From contig JAEYPS010000029.1 of assembly GCA_023410475.1 (NCBI GenBank), positions 1 to 64,000 of the forward strand: 64,000 nucleotides of DNA, written 5' to 3'. The notes beneath the pieces were generated by a model, which worked only from the letters and a program-made list of their open reading frames with translations, was not told where the DNA came from and searched no databases. Position 1 is the stretch's first letter, and each line of letters begins with the position of its first letter. Below, piece by piece: positions 16,122 to 24,370 of the stretch. Both the position numbers and the translations under genes were made by a program. The DNA is from Bacillota bacterium. GTDB taxonomy: Bacteria > Bacillota > Clostridia > Christensenellales > SZUA-584.

Positions 16122-17651
16122 ATGAATAAAAAAATCATCGCGGACGTTAACCCTCTCGAGGCTCGTATCGCGCTGCTCGAGGACGACAAGCTCGTAGAGA
16201 TACATGTCGAGCGCAGGGGCAAGGAACGTCTTGTAGGAAACATCTATAAGGGAAGGGTCGCGAACGTGCTGCCCGGGATGCAGGCGGCGTTTGTGGATAT
16301 CGGGCTCGAGAGAAACGCGTTCCTGTACGCGGGAGACATACTCGCGGACACGTCGGATTTCGAGTTCGGAAACGGCACTGAGCACCCGAACTTAAAGCCC
16401 AAGAGCATAGAAGACATGGTAAAGGAAGGCCAGGAGATTGTTGTTCAGGTATTGAAGCAGCCGGGCGGCGCGAAAGGCGCGCGCATAACAACGCACGTGA
16501 CGCTGCCGGGCAGGATGCTCGTGCTTATGCCCACGGTAAACCATGTGGGAGTTTCAAGAAGGATAGAGGACGAAGAAGAGCGCAGCAGGCTCAAAAACGC
16601 GCTTGAGTCCATAAAGCCAAAGGATATGGGCGTCATCGTGCGCACCGCGGCAGCATACAAGACGGCGGACGAGTTTGCGGGAGAGCTTAAATTTTTAGAG
16701 AGGCTCTGGCAGCGCATAAACAGCAGGAGCGAGATACTGCGCGCCCCCCGGCTGATACACGCGGAGGAGTCGCTGTTATTCCGCACTGTGCGCGACATGT
16801 TTACACCCGACGTCGACGAGTTCGTGATAAACGACAGCGAGTATTTTGACAAGGTGGCTGCCGTCGCCGGCATCATTGCGCCTTACATGAAGGACAGGGT
16901 TAAGCTATATACGACGGGCAACAGCATATTCGACGATTACGGCATACAGGCGAGGATAGACAAGGCGCTCGAAAAAAAGGTCTGGATGAAGAACGGGGCG
17001 TATATCATCATCGATGAAACGGAGGCGCTGACAGTCATAGACGTCAACACCGGAAAGTTCGTTGGCGACACCGACCTTCAGGAGACTATACTCGAGGTAA
17101 ACATAGAGGCCGCAAAGGAGATAGCGCGCCAGTTAAGACTGCGCGACATAAGCGGTATCATTGTTATAGACTTTATCGACATGGAGGTCGAAGACAACAA
17201 GCTGAAGGTCGTCGAGGCTTTGGAGACAGCGCTCACTAAAGACAGGACAAAGACAAATGTTCTTGGCATTACGAGCCTCGGGCTCGTGGAGATGACGAGG
17301 AAGAAGGTAAGGCGCAAGCTCTCGAGCATTGTCAAACGCACGTGCCCTTACTGCGCGGGAAGCGGCCTTGTGGACAGCGAGGAAACGGCCGCCATGAACA
17401 TAAGGCGTCTGCTGTTAAGGCAGACCGCGAACTCGGACATAAGGGAATACCTTATAGAAGCGAATCCGAATGTTGCAAAATTCATTCAAAACAGAGCGCC
17501 CGATGAAGAGCCTATTATACCCAAAGTCAGCGGAGTAAAGTTTTATATTGTAAGCGACGAGGCAATGCATATTTCGGATTTTCGCGTCACAGAGATAACT
17601 TCTACTAAAGAGCGCGATAAACTGATCGGCAAAGCAAAGGTGTTTTGTTGA
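16122..17651 (+). CDS. rng: Ribonuclease E/G family endoribonuclease
   Basis: A 509-residue RNase G-size protein. It has an N-terminal S1-like RNA-binding segment (GNIYKGRVANVLPGMQAAFVDIG, about 40-62), a 5'-sensor/RNase H-like region, and the catalytic DNase I-like region with ALTVIDVNTGKF (about 310) and IIVIDFIDM (about 347), whose aspartates bind Mg. The zinc-link CPYCAGSG is at about 410. It lacks the long degradosome-scaffold tail of E. coli RNase E. It probably processes rRNA and mRNA. It sits directly upstream of rplU, a common clostridial order. Confidence 0.92.
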   Translation: MNKKIIADVNPLEARIALLEDDKLVEIHVERRGKERLVGNIYKGRVANVLPGMQAAFVDIGLERNAFLYAGDILADTSDFEFGNGTEHPNLKPKSIEDMVKEGQEIVVQVLKQPGGAKGARITTHVTLPGRMLVLMPTVNHVGVSRRIEDEEERSRLKNALESIKPKDMGVIVRTAAAYKTADEFAGELKFLERLWQRINSRSEILRAPRLIHAEESLLFRTVRDMFTPDVDEFVINDSEYFDKVAAVAGIIAPYMKDRVKLYTTGNSIFDDYGIQARIDKALEKKVWMKNGAYIIIDETEALTVIDVNTGKFVGDTDLQETILEVNIEAAKEIARQLRLRDISGIIVIDFIDMEVEDNKLKVVEALETALTKDRTKTNVLGITSLGLVEMTRKKVRRKLSSIVKRTCPYCAGSGLVDSEETAAMNIRRLLLRQTANSDIREYLIEANPNVAKFIQNRAPDEEPIIPKVSGVKFYIVSDEAMHISDFRVTEITSTKERDKLIGKAKVFC

Positions 17652-17676
17652 CAGCGCAATTCGTTTATGATATTAT
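17648..17676 (+). promoter_or_regulatory. Promoter of rplU-rpmA
   Basis: TTGACA (17648-17653), a 17-bp spacer and TATTAT (17671-17676). It overlaps the rng stop codon. Confidence 0.75.
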
Positions 17677-17682
17677 CTAAAA

Positions 17683-17775
17683 CTGAGCCGCGCGGAAACG
17701 GTATGTAAATCCTTTATGCATTTTGAGCTGAAAAGGTACCGTAACGGCGAGACTGGGAAGAGGAGGTAGCAGCAT
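17683..17775 (+). promoter_or_regulatory. rplU mRNA leader, possible L21 autoregulatory element
   Basis: About 90 nt of untranslated leader separates the promoter from rplU. Low-GC Gram-positive rplU genes often carry an L21-binding leader. I see G-rich and complementary segments but cannot match the consensus by eye, so this is positional inference. AGAGGAGG precedes the ATG. Confidence 0.3.
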
Positions 17776-18306
17776 ATGTATGCAGTTTTTGAGACAGGCG
17801 GAAAGCAGTATAAGGCGGCAAAAGGCGACGTTGTGCATGTTGAGAAGCTGGACGTTGAGCCAGGCAAGGCAGTAAGCTTTGACGCTCTTATGATATCGGA
17901 CGGCGACAATATTATGATTGGAACGCCCACCGTGAAGGGCGCTAAGGTTAAAGCCAAGGTTGTAGAGCACGGCAAAGCGAGAAAGATAATCGTGTTCAAA
18001 TTCAAGCCTAAAAAGGATTACCGCAAAAAGCAGGGACACAGGCAGCCGTTCACGAAGATCGAGATAACCGGCATAACGACGGCGAAAGAAAAAGTGGCTG
18101 AAGAAGCGGCAGCGGAAATAGCTGTGGCAGAGAAGCAGGCAACTAAGCCTGCGGCGAAGGCTACGGCGGCAAAGCCGGCTGAAGCGAAGACCGCCGCAAA
18201 ATCTACGGCGGCTAAGACGGCAAAACCGGCTGAGGCGAAGGAAACCGCTGAGGCTAAACCGAAAGCTAAGCCCGCGGCAAAGAAAGAGACTGAGAAAGAG
18301 GCTTAA
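17776..18306 (+). CDS. rplU: 50S ribosomal protein L21 with long Ala/Lys-rich C-terminal tail
   Basis: Residues 1 to about 100 are a complete L21 (MYAVFETGGKQYKA start, KKDYRKKQGHRQPFTKIEI near the end). L21 normally stops there, at about 103 residues. This one continues for roughly 75 residues rich in Ala, Lys, Glu and Pro, with repeated KPAEAK and AAK units and no Cys or aromatic residues. Such low-complexity basic tails are probably disordered and may contact rRNA at the subunit surface. It is followed 30 nt later by rpmA without the prp gene usually found between them. Confidence 0.93.
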   Translation: MYAVFETGGKQYKAAKGDVVHVEKLDVEPGKAVSFDALMISDGDNIMIGTPTVKGAKVKAKVVEHGKARKIIVFKFKPKKDYRKKQGHRQPFTKIEITGITTAKEKVAEEAAAEIAVAEKQATKPAAKATAAKPAEAKTAAKSTAAKTAKPAEAKETAEAKPKAKPAAKKETEKEA

Positions 18307-18336
18307 CAGCCTCATAGCGAAAGCGAGGTGCAGACA

Positions 18337-18591
18337 ATGGCACATAAGAAAGGTGTCGGTAGTTCCAGAAACGGAAGAGACAGCGAGAGCAAGCGGCTCG
18401 GCGTCAAACGCGGAGACGGCCAGTATGTGCTCGCTGGAAATATACTCGTGCGCCAGAGAGGGACGAAGATCTACCCCGGCAATAACGTAGGAAGAGGCAG
18501 CGACGATACGCTGTTTTCACTGGTAACGGGCAACGTCAAGTTTGAGCGCAAGGGCCGCGACAAAAAGCAGGTCAGCGTTTACCCGAACTGA
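18337..18591 (+). CDS. rpmA: 50S ribosomal protein L27
   Basis: An 84-residue L27. It starts MAHKKGVGSSRNGRDSESKR, with GAGGTG upstream of the ATG at 18337. Most Firmicute L27 proteins begin with a nine-residue extension that the protease Prp removes so that the N-terminus can reach the peptidyl transferase centre. Here the mature end follows the initiator Met directly, as in E. coli, and no prp gene is present between rplU and rpmA. A terminator follows at 18608. Confidence 0.96.
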   Translation: MAHKKGVGSSRNGRDSESKRLGVKRGDGQYVLAGNILVRQRGTKIYPGNNVGRGSDDTLFSLVTGNVKFERKGRDKKQVSVYPN

Positions 18592-18607
18592 GTTATTCTG
18601 ACACACG

Positions 18608-18635
18608 CAGGTCTTGCATAGCAGGGCCTGTTTTT
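18608..18635 (+). terminator. Terminator after rpmA
   Basis: CAGGTC (18608-18613) pairs with GGCCTG (18625-18630, one G-U pair), followed by TTTTT. Confidence 0.65.
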
Positions 18636-18672
18636 ATTACGGCTACCTATAATACCGGGTTTTAGGTAAAGT

Positions 18673-19542
18673 GTGATTACAATGAATATAGAGTATAAAG
18701 ACAACAGTATGATAATAAGCGGCCTTGAGCACTTCTCGCTAGAGCAGTGTCTTTGCTGCGGCCAGGCGTTCAGATGGAAGGGCGAAGGAAATGGATTTCA
18801 CGGCGTCGTTTTAGGCCGCGTAGTTTACGCCGAGCAGCAGGGCGATATGCTGACGCTGCGGGGCGTGGACGAGAGCGCGGGCAAAGATTTTATCCGCTAC
18901 TTCGACCTTGAGAGAGATTATGGCGCTATAAAGGAATCTTACGCGGGAGATCCTTTCTTGTCCGAGGGGATGGAGTACGCAGGTGGCATCCGCGTACTGA
19001 GGCAGCCTCCGTTCGAGACGCTGATATCGTTTATAATATCACAGAACAACAATGTAAAGCGCATATCGGGCATAATAGAGAGGCTGTGCAAAAAGTACGG
19101 CAAGCCTTTGGGCGAAGACTTCGACTTTCCGACGCCTGAGGCGCTCAGCTGTCTGTGCGATGACGATCTTGTTAACTGTGGGGCGGGCTACCGCGCGGCA
19201 TATATATCAGGGGCGGCAAGGATGGTAAGGGACGGATTCGATCTTGAAGCGGTCGCGGCAATGCCGTACGCCGAGGCTAGGCAAAAGCTGCAGGAGCTGC
19301 CCGGAGTGGGGCCTAAGGTAGCGGACTGCGTAGCGTTATACTCTCTCGGGTTTACAGAGGCGTTCCCCGGCGACGTGTGGATGAAGAAGGTTTTAAACTG
19401 CGTTTACGGCTTTAAGGGCAGCGATAAAAAGATGCGCGAGTTTATCGATAATAAGTTCGGGAAGAACGCGGGGCTTGCCCAGCAATACCTGTTCCATTAC
19501 GCGCGCAACAATAGGTGTTTATTCCATGAGGAACAGCGTTAA
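18673..19542 (+). CDS. 8-oxoguanine DNA glycosylase/lyase (OGG1 family)
   Basis: A 289-residue HhH-GPD glycosylase with the OGG1 N-terminal domain (about 15-105). The helix-hairpin-helix LPGVGPKVADC places the catalytic lysine at Lys215, and the catalytic aspartate is in FPGDVWMKK (Asp234). It would excise 8-oxoguanine opposite C and nick the strand. It lacks the iron-sulfur cluster cysteines of MutY/Nth. The start may be GTG 18673 (AGG 6 nt upstream) or ATG 18682. Confidence 0.88.
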   Translation: MITMNIEYKDNSMIISGLEHFSLEQCLCCGQAFRWKGEGNGFHGVVLGRVVYAEQQGDMLTLRGVDESAGKDFIRYFDLERDYGAIKESYAGDPFLSEGMEYAGGIRVLRQPPFETLISFIISQNNNVKRISGIIERLCKKYGKPLGEDFDFPTPEALSCLCDDDLVNCGAGYRAAYISGAARMVRDGFDLEAVAAMPYAEARQKLQELPGVGPKVADCVALYSLGFTEAFPGDVWMKKVLNCVYGFKGSDKKMREFIDNKFGKNAGLAQQYLFHYARNNRCLFHEEQR

Positions 19543-19640
19543 GTAATACTCGTTTATCAAATATTGTGTTTTTACAAGTATGAGCAGCATATTAATTCTA
19601 AAAGGCTGCTTTTTTATTTTGTTTTTTAGGTGAGGTTTGC

Positions 19641-20756
19641 ATGTTTCTGGTCATCAAAGCAAAACGGATTATGCTCACGCTTTGCGCTTTGCTTGTGCTT
19701 GCCGCCGAGATAGCCGCGCTTTATCTTATAACCCCGCGCGAGGCGGCGACGGTGGCGAATATGGCGGAGGGAGAGATAGAGCTGCTGATAGACGGCATAT
19801 CCGGTATAAGAAACAAGGCTCTTTTAAAGGGCGACACCGAGACGGTAAAAAAGCTATACAACACAAAAAAAAGGAACGGGCTTTACGCTTATGACCATGA
19901 GGTAAAGAAGATAAAGTATATCGCGAACTGGTCGGAAAAGCAGGGAGTAAAATTCACAAAGATTGATTCGACCTCGGTCGTTAAATGGGACAGGATGAAC
20001 CCGAGCGGAAGCTGCACCGTAAACTTCTTGATGTCTACGGAGTACTGGTATATATATAACGATGCTCCGGGCGTTGTCAACGAAATGAGGATAGGCACGT
20101 ATCACGAGATGGATATAGAGCCTCATGAGGACGGTTGGCTTATAACAAGGGAATGGTATACCGACCCGTTTGCCGATTCGCTCGATCTCGAAAAGCTCAA
20201 AACTGATGATATACTGGCTAAGATACTCTCTCACGGGCCAAGGGAGTTTGCGGACATGAACGAGAGAAGGAAGGCAGCTCTCGAGTACGCCGACAAATAC
20301 GTTGGCGCGGCGGATTCGGGCGAGAACAACTACAGCTATAATACGGAATTCAAAAACTACAACAACGTGGGCGGAGACTGCGCCAATTTCGTCTCTCAGG
20401 TGTTGCTTGCGGGAGGGTTTAAAAAGACCGGCTCGTGGAACTATCAGAAGGACGGCAGCCGGGCGTGGCTGAAGTCTGCGTACCTTAAGGATTTTATGCT
20501 GAACAGCGGCAGAGGCTCGCTGATAAAGAGCGGCTCTTACAGCGATGTGCTTTCGCTGTCGTACGAGCTGCTGCCGGGGGATATCGTCGCTTATTACAAA
20601 AAAGGAAAGGTAGTGCATGTGTCCGTAGTCACGGGCGCGGATTCGAAGGGCTACGCGCTCGTCAACTGCCACAACACCGACCGGTACAGAGTGCCTTGGG
20701 ACTTAGGCTGGAGCAACTCTGGAATCAGGTTTTACTTTATACGTGTGAATTATTGA
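19641..20756 (+). CDS. Membrane-anchored protein with C-terminal putative amidase (Amidase_6) domain
   Basis: A 371-residue protein with an N-terminal signal/anchor helix (about 8-28) and an uncharacterised middle region (about 35-205). The C-terminal amidase_6 domain (about 210-371) has NVGGDCANFVSQVLLAGG, giving the likely catalytic cysteine, then GKVVHVSVVTG and VNCHNTDRYRVPW, giving histidines. The fold is NlpC/P60-like, so cell-wall peptide or amide hydrolysis outside the membrane is plausible. A strong AGGTGAGG precedes the ATG. In sporulating Firmicutes related domains occur in cortex or spore proteins. Confidence 0.8.
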   Translation: MFLVIKAKRIMLTLCALLVLAAEIAALYLITPREAATVANMAEGEIELLIDGISGIRNKALLKGDTETVKKLYNTKKRNGLYAYDHEVKKIKYIANWSEKQGVKFTKIDSTSVVKWDRMNPSGSCTVNFLMSTEYWYIYNDAPGVVNEMRIGTYHEMDIEPHEDGWLITREWYTDPFADSLDLEKLKTDDILAKILSHGPREFADMNERRKAALEYADKYVGAADSGENNYSYNTEFKNYNNVGGDCANFVSQVLLAGGFKKTGSWNYQKDGSRAWLKSAYLKDFMLNSGRGSLIKSGSYSDVLSLSYELLPGDIVAYYKKGKVVHVSVVTGADSKGYALVNCHNTDRYRVPWDLGWSNSGIRFYFIRVNY

Positions 20757-20795
20757 ATAATAACAAACATTTATTGAATAACATTAAATTTAGTG

Positions 20796-20824
20796 TTGAC
20801 ATTGCCTCTCGATGCACATAGAAT
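20796..20824 (+). promoter_or_regulatory. Promoter of the E1 alpha/beta operon
   Basis: TTGACA (20796-20801), a 17-bp spacer and TAGAAT (20819-20824). Confidence 0.7.
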
Positions 20825-20853
20825 ATCTGTAAGTCACGTTTGGGAGGTATGGT

Positions 20854-21807
20854 TTGAGCCCTGACAGGAACACAATATCTACAATATTAAAGCACATGTA
20901 TCTGACAAGAAAATTTGAGGAGAAAGCCGCCGAGCTTTTCGCGCAAGGGCTTATACACGGCACAACACATCTTTATATAGGAGAAGAGGCTGTGGCTGCC
21001 GGCGTCTGCGCGGCGCTTGAGCCGACAGATTATATGACCTCTACGCACAGGGGGCACGGCCACTGCATATCGAAGGGAATGAGCTTAAGCTCTATGATGG
21101 CCGAGCTGTTGGGCCGTGAGACGGGCTGCAGCCGTGGACGCGGCGGCTCTATGCACATGGCGGACATAAGCGGAGGCAATTTGGGCGAGAACGGAATAGT
21201 AGGCGGAGGATGCCCTATAGCGGCAGGCGCGGCGCTCGCTGCCAAGAAGAAGGGCAACGGCAATATCGCTGTGTGTTTCTTCGGCGACGGGGCGTCAAAC
21301 GAGGGCAGCTTCCATGAGTCGGCGAACCTTGCCGCCGTATGGGATCTGCCTTTGCTTTTCGTGTGTGAGAACAACAGGTACGGCATGTCGATGCCCGTCG
21401 AGAGGTCGATGAAGATAGAAAAGCTAGAGACTCGCGCGTCGTCGTATGGTATGCCGGGAAAGACTGTGGACGGCAACGACGCCGCAGCGGTGTATTTAGC
21501 GGCCAAAGAGTCGAGAGAATATGTAAAGGAAAAAGGGCCTATGCTGCTCGTGTGCGACACGTACAGGATTTCGGGGCATTCGAAGAGCGACAAGAACGTA
21601 TACCGGGACGAGAGAGAGATAGAAGAGTGGCGCAGAAAAGACCCGATAATTAGGTTCGAAGCGTATATGCTCGAAAGCGGATTCTCCTGTGATGACATAG
21701 ACACTATCGACAAAGAGACGACCGAAGAGATAGACGAAGCGGTGAGGTTTGCAAAGAACAGCCCGTACCCTTCTGTGGAAGGTATAATGGATGACGTTTA
21801 TGCGTGA
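20854..21807 (+). CDS. Thiamine-pyrophosphate-dependent dehydrogenase E1 component, alpha subunit
   Basis: A 317-residue E1 alpha of the pyruvate/acetoin/branched-chain dehydrogenase family. THRGHGHCISKG and GRGGSMHMAD are the family substrate loop. The TPP-binding motif runs from GDGASNEG to the downstream Asn pair in CENNRYGMS (about 150-180). It starts at TTG (20854), with GGGAGG 6 nt upstream; the nearby ATG is out of frame. It overlaps the beta subunit gene by about 17 bp. The short length and GRG pattern suit an acetoin dehydrogenase (AcoA-like) E1, but E2/E3 genes do not follow, so the substrate is open. Confidence 0.85.
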   Translation: MSPDRNTISTILKHMYLTRKFEEKAAELFAQGLIHGTTHLYIGEEAVAAGVCAALEPTDYMTSTHRGHGHCISKGMSLSSMMAELLGRETGCSRGRGGSMHMADISGGNLGENGIVGGGCPIAAGAALAAKKKGNGNIAVCFFGDGASNEGSFHESANLAAVWDLPLLFVCENNRYGMSMPVERSMKIEKLETRASSYGMPGKTVDGNDAAAVYLAAKESREYVKEKGPMLLVCDTYRISGHSKSDKNVYRDEREIEEWRRKDPIIRFEAYMLESGFSCDDIDTIDKETTEEIDEAVRFAKNSPYPSVEGIMDDVYA

Positions 21808-22792
21808 GGATATGAGAAGGATAACGTACGCGCAGGCGGTAAACGAGGCTATGCGCGAAGAGATGCTGCGCGATAAGGACGTATTTTTAATGGGCGAGGA
21901 CGTAGGTGTCTACGGAGGAGCGTTCGGCGTGAGCGCGGGGCTCATTGAGGAGTTCGGCGCGGAGCGTGTTATGGACACCCCCATATCCGAGGCGGCTATC
22001 GCGGGCACGGCCGTAGGCGCGGCAGTCGCGGGGCTTCGGCCTATATTTGAGATAATGTTCTCGGATTTCGTGACCATCACAATGAACCAGATAGTGAATC
22101 AGGCGGCTAAGATGCGCTATATGTTCGGCGGGCAGGCGAGAGTGCCTCTCGTGCTGCGGGCGGCGGGAGGAAGCGGTACGGGAGCCGCGGCGCAGCACAG
22201 CCAGAGCCTGGAAGGCTGGTTCTGCCACATTCCGGGCTTAAAGGTGATCGCTCCTTCAACGCCTTACGACGCAAAAGGGCTTTTGAAGGCCGCGATACGC
22301 GACGACAATCCTGTGATATTCCTTGAGCACAAGCTTCTCTATAAGGAAGAAGGCGAAGTGCCCGAAGCCGATTATGTGATACCCATAGGCAAGGCGGATA
22401 TTAAGCGAGAAGGAAGCGATGTTACTGTTATAACGTACAGCGGCATGACGCCGCGCTGCCTCTCGGCGGCTGAGAAGCTCGCGACTAAAGGGATAAGCGC
22501 GGAAGTTTTAGACCTCAGAACGCTCAAGCCTCTCGACACGGACGCGATTATATGCTCCGTAAAAAAGACGGGCAGGGCGCTCATAGTGCACGAAGCATGC
22601 AAGACAGGCGGGCTTGGGGGCGAGATAGCGGCGATAATAGCAGAGGGTGCATTTTTATATCTCAAAGCGCCGGTGAAGAGGCTGGCGGGGCTCGACATAC
22701 CTATCCCGTTTTCGAAAGAGCTTGAGAAAAGCGCCGTGCCTACGGCGGAGAAGATAGAGGAAGCGATAGAAGAGATAGCTGGGTACCGATGA
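21791..22792 (+). CDS. Thiamine-pyrophosphate-dependent dehydrogenase E1 component, beta subunit
   Basis: A 333-residue E1 beta. The N-terminal pyrimidine-binding domain has FLMGEDVGVYGGAFGVSAGL and DTPISEAAIAGTAVGAA. The central region has RAAGGSGTGAAAQHSQSLEGW and the C-terminal transketolase domain has LIVHEACKTGGLGGEIAA. It pairs with the overlapping alpha subunit to decarboxylate a 2-oxo acid or acetoin. ATG at 21791 has GGAAGG upstream; Met4 and Met8 are alternatives. No lipoyl-E2 or lipoamide dehydrogenase gene follows within the window. Confidence 0.87.
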   Translation: MTFMREDMRRITYAQAVNEAMREEMLRDKDVFLMGEDVGVYGGAFGVSAGLIEEFGAERVMDTPISEAAIAGTAVGAAVAGLRPIFEIMFSDFVTITMNQIVNQAAKMRYMFGGQARVPLVLRAAGGSGTGAAAQHSQSLEGWFCHIPGLKVIAPSTPYDAKGLLKAAIRDDNPVIFLEHKLLYKEEGEVPEADYVIPIGKADIKREGSDVTVITYSGMTPRCLSAAEKLATKGISAEVLDLRTLKPLDTDAIICSVKKTGRALIVHEACKTGGLGGEIAAIIAEGAFLYLKAPVKRLAGLDIPIPFSKELEKSAVPTAEKIEEAIEEIAGYR

Positions 22793-22875
22793 ACCGGTGC
22801 CCTTTTTAGTATAAGTATAGTCTGAATATATATCATAAAGACTTGTTATCCAGTCTTTCCCATGCGGCTTGTCCG

Positions 22876-22884
22876 TGCTATAAT
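22876..22884 (+). promoter_or_regulatory. Extended -10 promoter upstream of a VOC gene
   Basis: TGC followed by TATAAT (22879-22884), about 35 bp before the VOC start codon. No clear -35. Confidence 0.5.
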
Positions 22885-22916
22885 GGTGCCTGAAACTTTT
22901 TTAAGGGGATATACGC

Positions 22917-23288
22917 ATGAAAATACGGTTTCGCAACTCCATAATCTTTACAAAAGATCTAACCGCGTCCAAAGCTTTTTATCACGGACTGATAGGCCTT
23001 GGTGTCTTGCATGATTCCGATACATTCGTGCTGCTGGAAGGCCCTATAGGGCTTCACCGTGCGGATGTGTTCTATGAGTATATGAAAAAGCAGTATAAGG
23101 GCGAACCTCTTGGCCGGGATAATCTCGACCTTTACTTTACGACTGATGACCTCGGGGAAGCCGAAAAAAAGCTGCGCTCCGCGGGCGTTACATTCATCCA
23201 CGGCATACAAAAGTGTCATTGGGGCGAAAGTGTTTTTAGAGTATATGATCCCGACGGTCATATCATCGAGATAGGAGACGCCGACTAA
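22917..23288 (+). CDS. VOC (glyoxalase-fold) family protein
   Basis: A 123-residue VOC protein. It begins with RFRNSIIFTKDLTASKAFYH and ends with ESVFRVYDPDGHIIEIGDAD, the typical C-terminal strand whose His/Glu may bind metal. AAGGGGATA precedes the ATG. It is transcribed alone. It is the third VOC protein in the window; the three are too divergent to be recent duplicates. The substrate is unknown. Confidence 0.8.
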   Translation: MKIRFRNSIIFTKDLTASKAFYHGLIGLGVLHDSDTFVLLEGPIGLHRADVFYEYMKKQYKGEPLGRDNLDLYFTTDDLGEAEKKLRSAGVTFIHGIQKCHWGESVFRVYDPDGHIIEIGDAD

Positions 23289-23471
23289 ACTGTCGTATCC
23301 AAACGGTTACAGAAAGTTTGGAGATGAACACGCCACGGAAAAATTTAATAAAGTAATAAGAGTAGGGCGAGCCGACACATATCTGAATCGCTTGCATGTC
23401 ATTTAAATATAATCGTTTGTTCGAAAAAGCTACATCAGAGCAGCCTATTATGGGATTTCTAAAAAATTTTG

Positions 23472-23500
23472 TTGCGCTATTTAGTAAACTAGTATATTAT
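23472..23500 (+). promoter_or_regulatory. Promoter of the DUF6530 gene cluster
   Basis: TTGCGC (23472-23477), a 17-bp spacer and TATTAT (23495-23500), 34 bp before the start codon. Confidence 0.55.
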
Positions 23501-23533
23501 AAACGTAGTAAATAAGTAAATGGAGATGATACA

Positions 23534-24013
23534 ATGAAAATACCTACGTTTTTAAAGCACAAGCCTGTCATAGTCTCGGAAAACTACGAGAACGTCGACG
23601 GCAGATACGCGTATAACTCGGACGCGAAAGGGCTCTCGCTCGGCCTCGCGCAGTGGAACGACAGGGGAAAGGTTGATATATCGGCGAAGGTATGGCGCTA
23701 TACGGGAGAGAAATGGTCGAGACAGTCGGAGGAGCTGCCGCTGCACCGCGTAATGGATCTTGCGATACTCGTGTGCCGCTCTATGCAGTATTTCCGCGAG
23801 GTTTACAGGATGGAAAAGCCGTATGACCTTGAAAAGCCTTTGATAGACCGCGTAGGACTGCAGGGAGATGCCATGAGCGTCTCTGTGTGCGCAGACAACC
23901 CAATGATAGGCGAGGATATAAAGCTGTTTGAGGGCGTGCTCGCCAAGGACGCAGAGCTTATAGGAGAGCGTCTCGCGGTGCTGTCAAGGATACTGAAGGA
24001 GATGGGATATTAG
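23534..24013 (+). CDS. DUF6530 family protein
   Basis: A 159-residue soluble protein that I recognise as the conserved DUF6530 family. It has DGRYAYNSDAKGLSLGLAQW near residue 22 and a conserved end RLAVLSRILKEMGY. It has no signal peptide or membrane segment, and no catalytic motif is evident. TGGAGATG lies upstream of the ATG. Its stop abuts a GIY-YIG-like gene, and a DUF2087 gene follows, so the three form a small operon. Function unknown. Confidence 0.7.
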   Translation: MKIPTFLKHKPVIVSENYENVDGRYAYNSDAKGLSLGLAQWNDRGKVDISAKVWRYTGEKWSRQSEELPLHRVMDLAILVCRSMQYFREVYRMEKPYDLEKPLIDRVGLQGDAMSVSVCADNPMIGEDIKLFEGVLAKDAELIGERLAVLSRILKEMGY

Positions 24014-24358
24014 GTGGATAAACAATCAAGGAAGCAGATAATAGATTCTTATAAAGCGAAAAGAGCGCAGGGCGGCGTGTTTGCCGTGCTCAACGCGGCA
24101 AGCGGAAAACGACTCATGCAGGCAACAGCGGACATTCGGGGAAGCAAAAACAGATTTGAGTTCTCGCGGGCTACGGGAGGCTGCGCGTTCAAGCCATTGC
24201 AGGAGGATTATAAAAAGTATGGCGCAGAGGCGTTCTCATTCGAGATAATTGAAGAGCTCGAGCAAAAGGAAGGGCAGACGGGCGAAGATTTCAAGAGGGA
24301 GATAGACGCTCTTTACACTCTGCTGCTCGAGGGCATGGACCCGGAAGAATTGTATTGA
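24014..24358 (+). CDS. GIY-YIG-like family small protein
   Basis: A 114-residue protein. GGVFAVLNAASGKRLMQ (about 20) and the downstream RFEFSRATGGC suit a degenerate GIY-YIG nuclease-fold protein of the small Firmicute type that often adjoins a DUF2087 gene. The GIY tripeptide reads GVF here, so nuclease activity is doubtful. It starts at GTG immediately after the DUF6530 stop, with GGAGATGGG within that gene's end. A role in DNA or RNA cleavage is not supported by visible catalytic residues. Confidence 0.68.
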   Translation: MDKQSRKQIIDSYKAKRAQGGVFAVLNAASGKRLMQATADIRGSKNRFEFSRATGGCAFKPLQEDYKKYGAEAFSFEIIEELEQKEGQTGEDFKREIDALYTLLLEGMDPEELY

Positions 24359-24370
24359 AAAGAACAAGCG

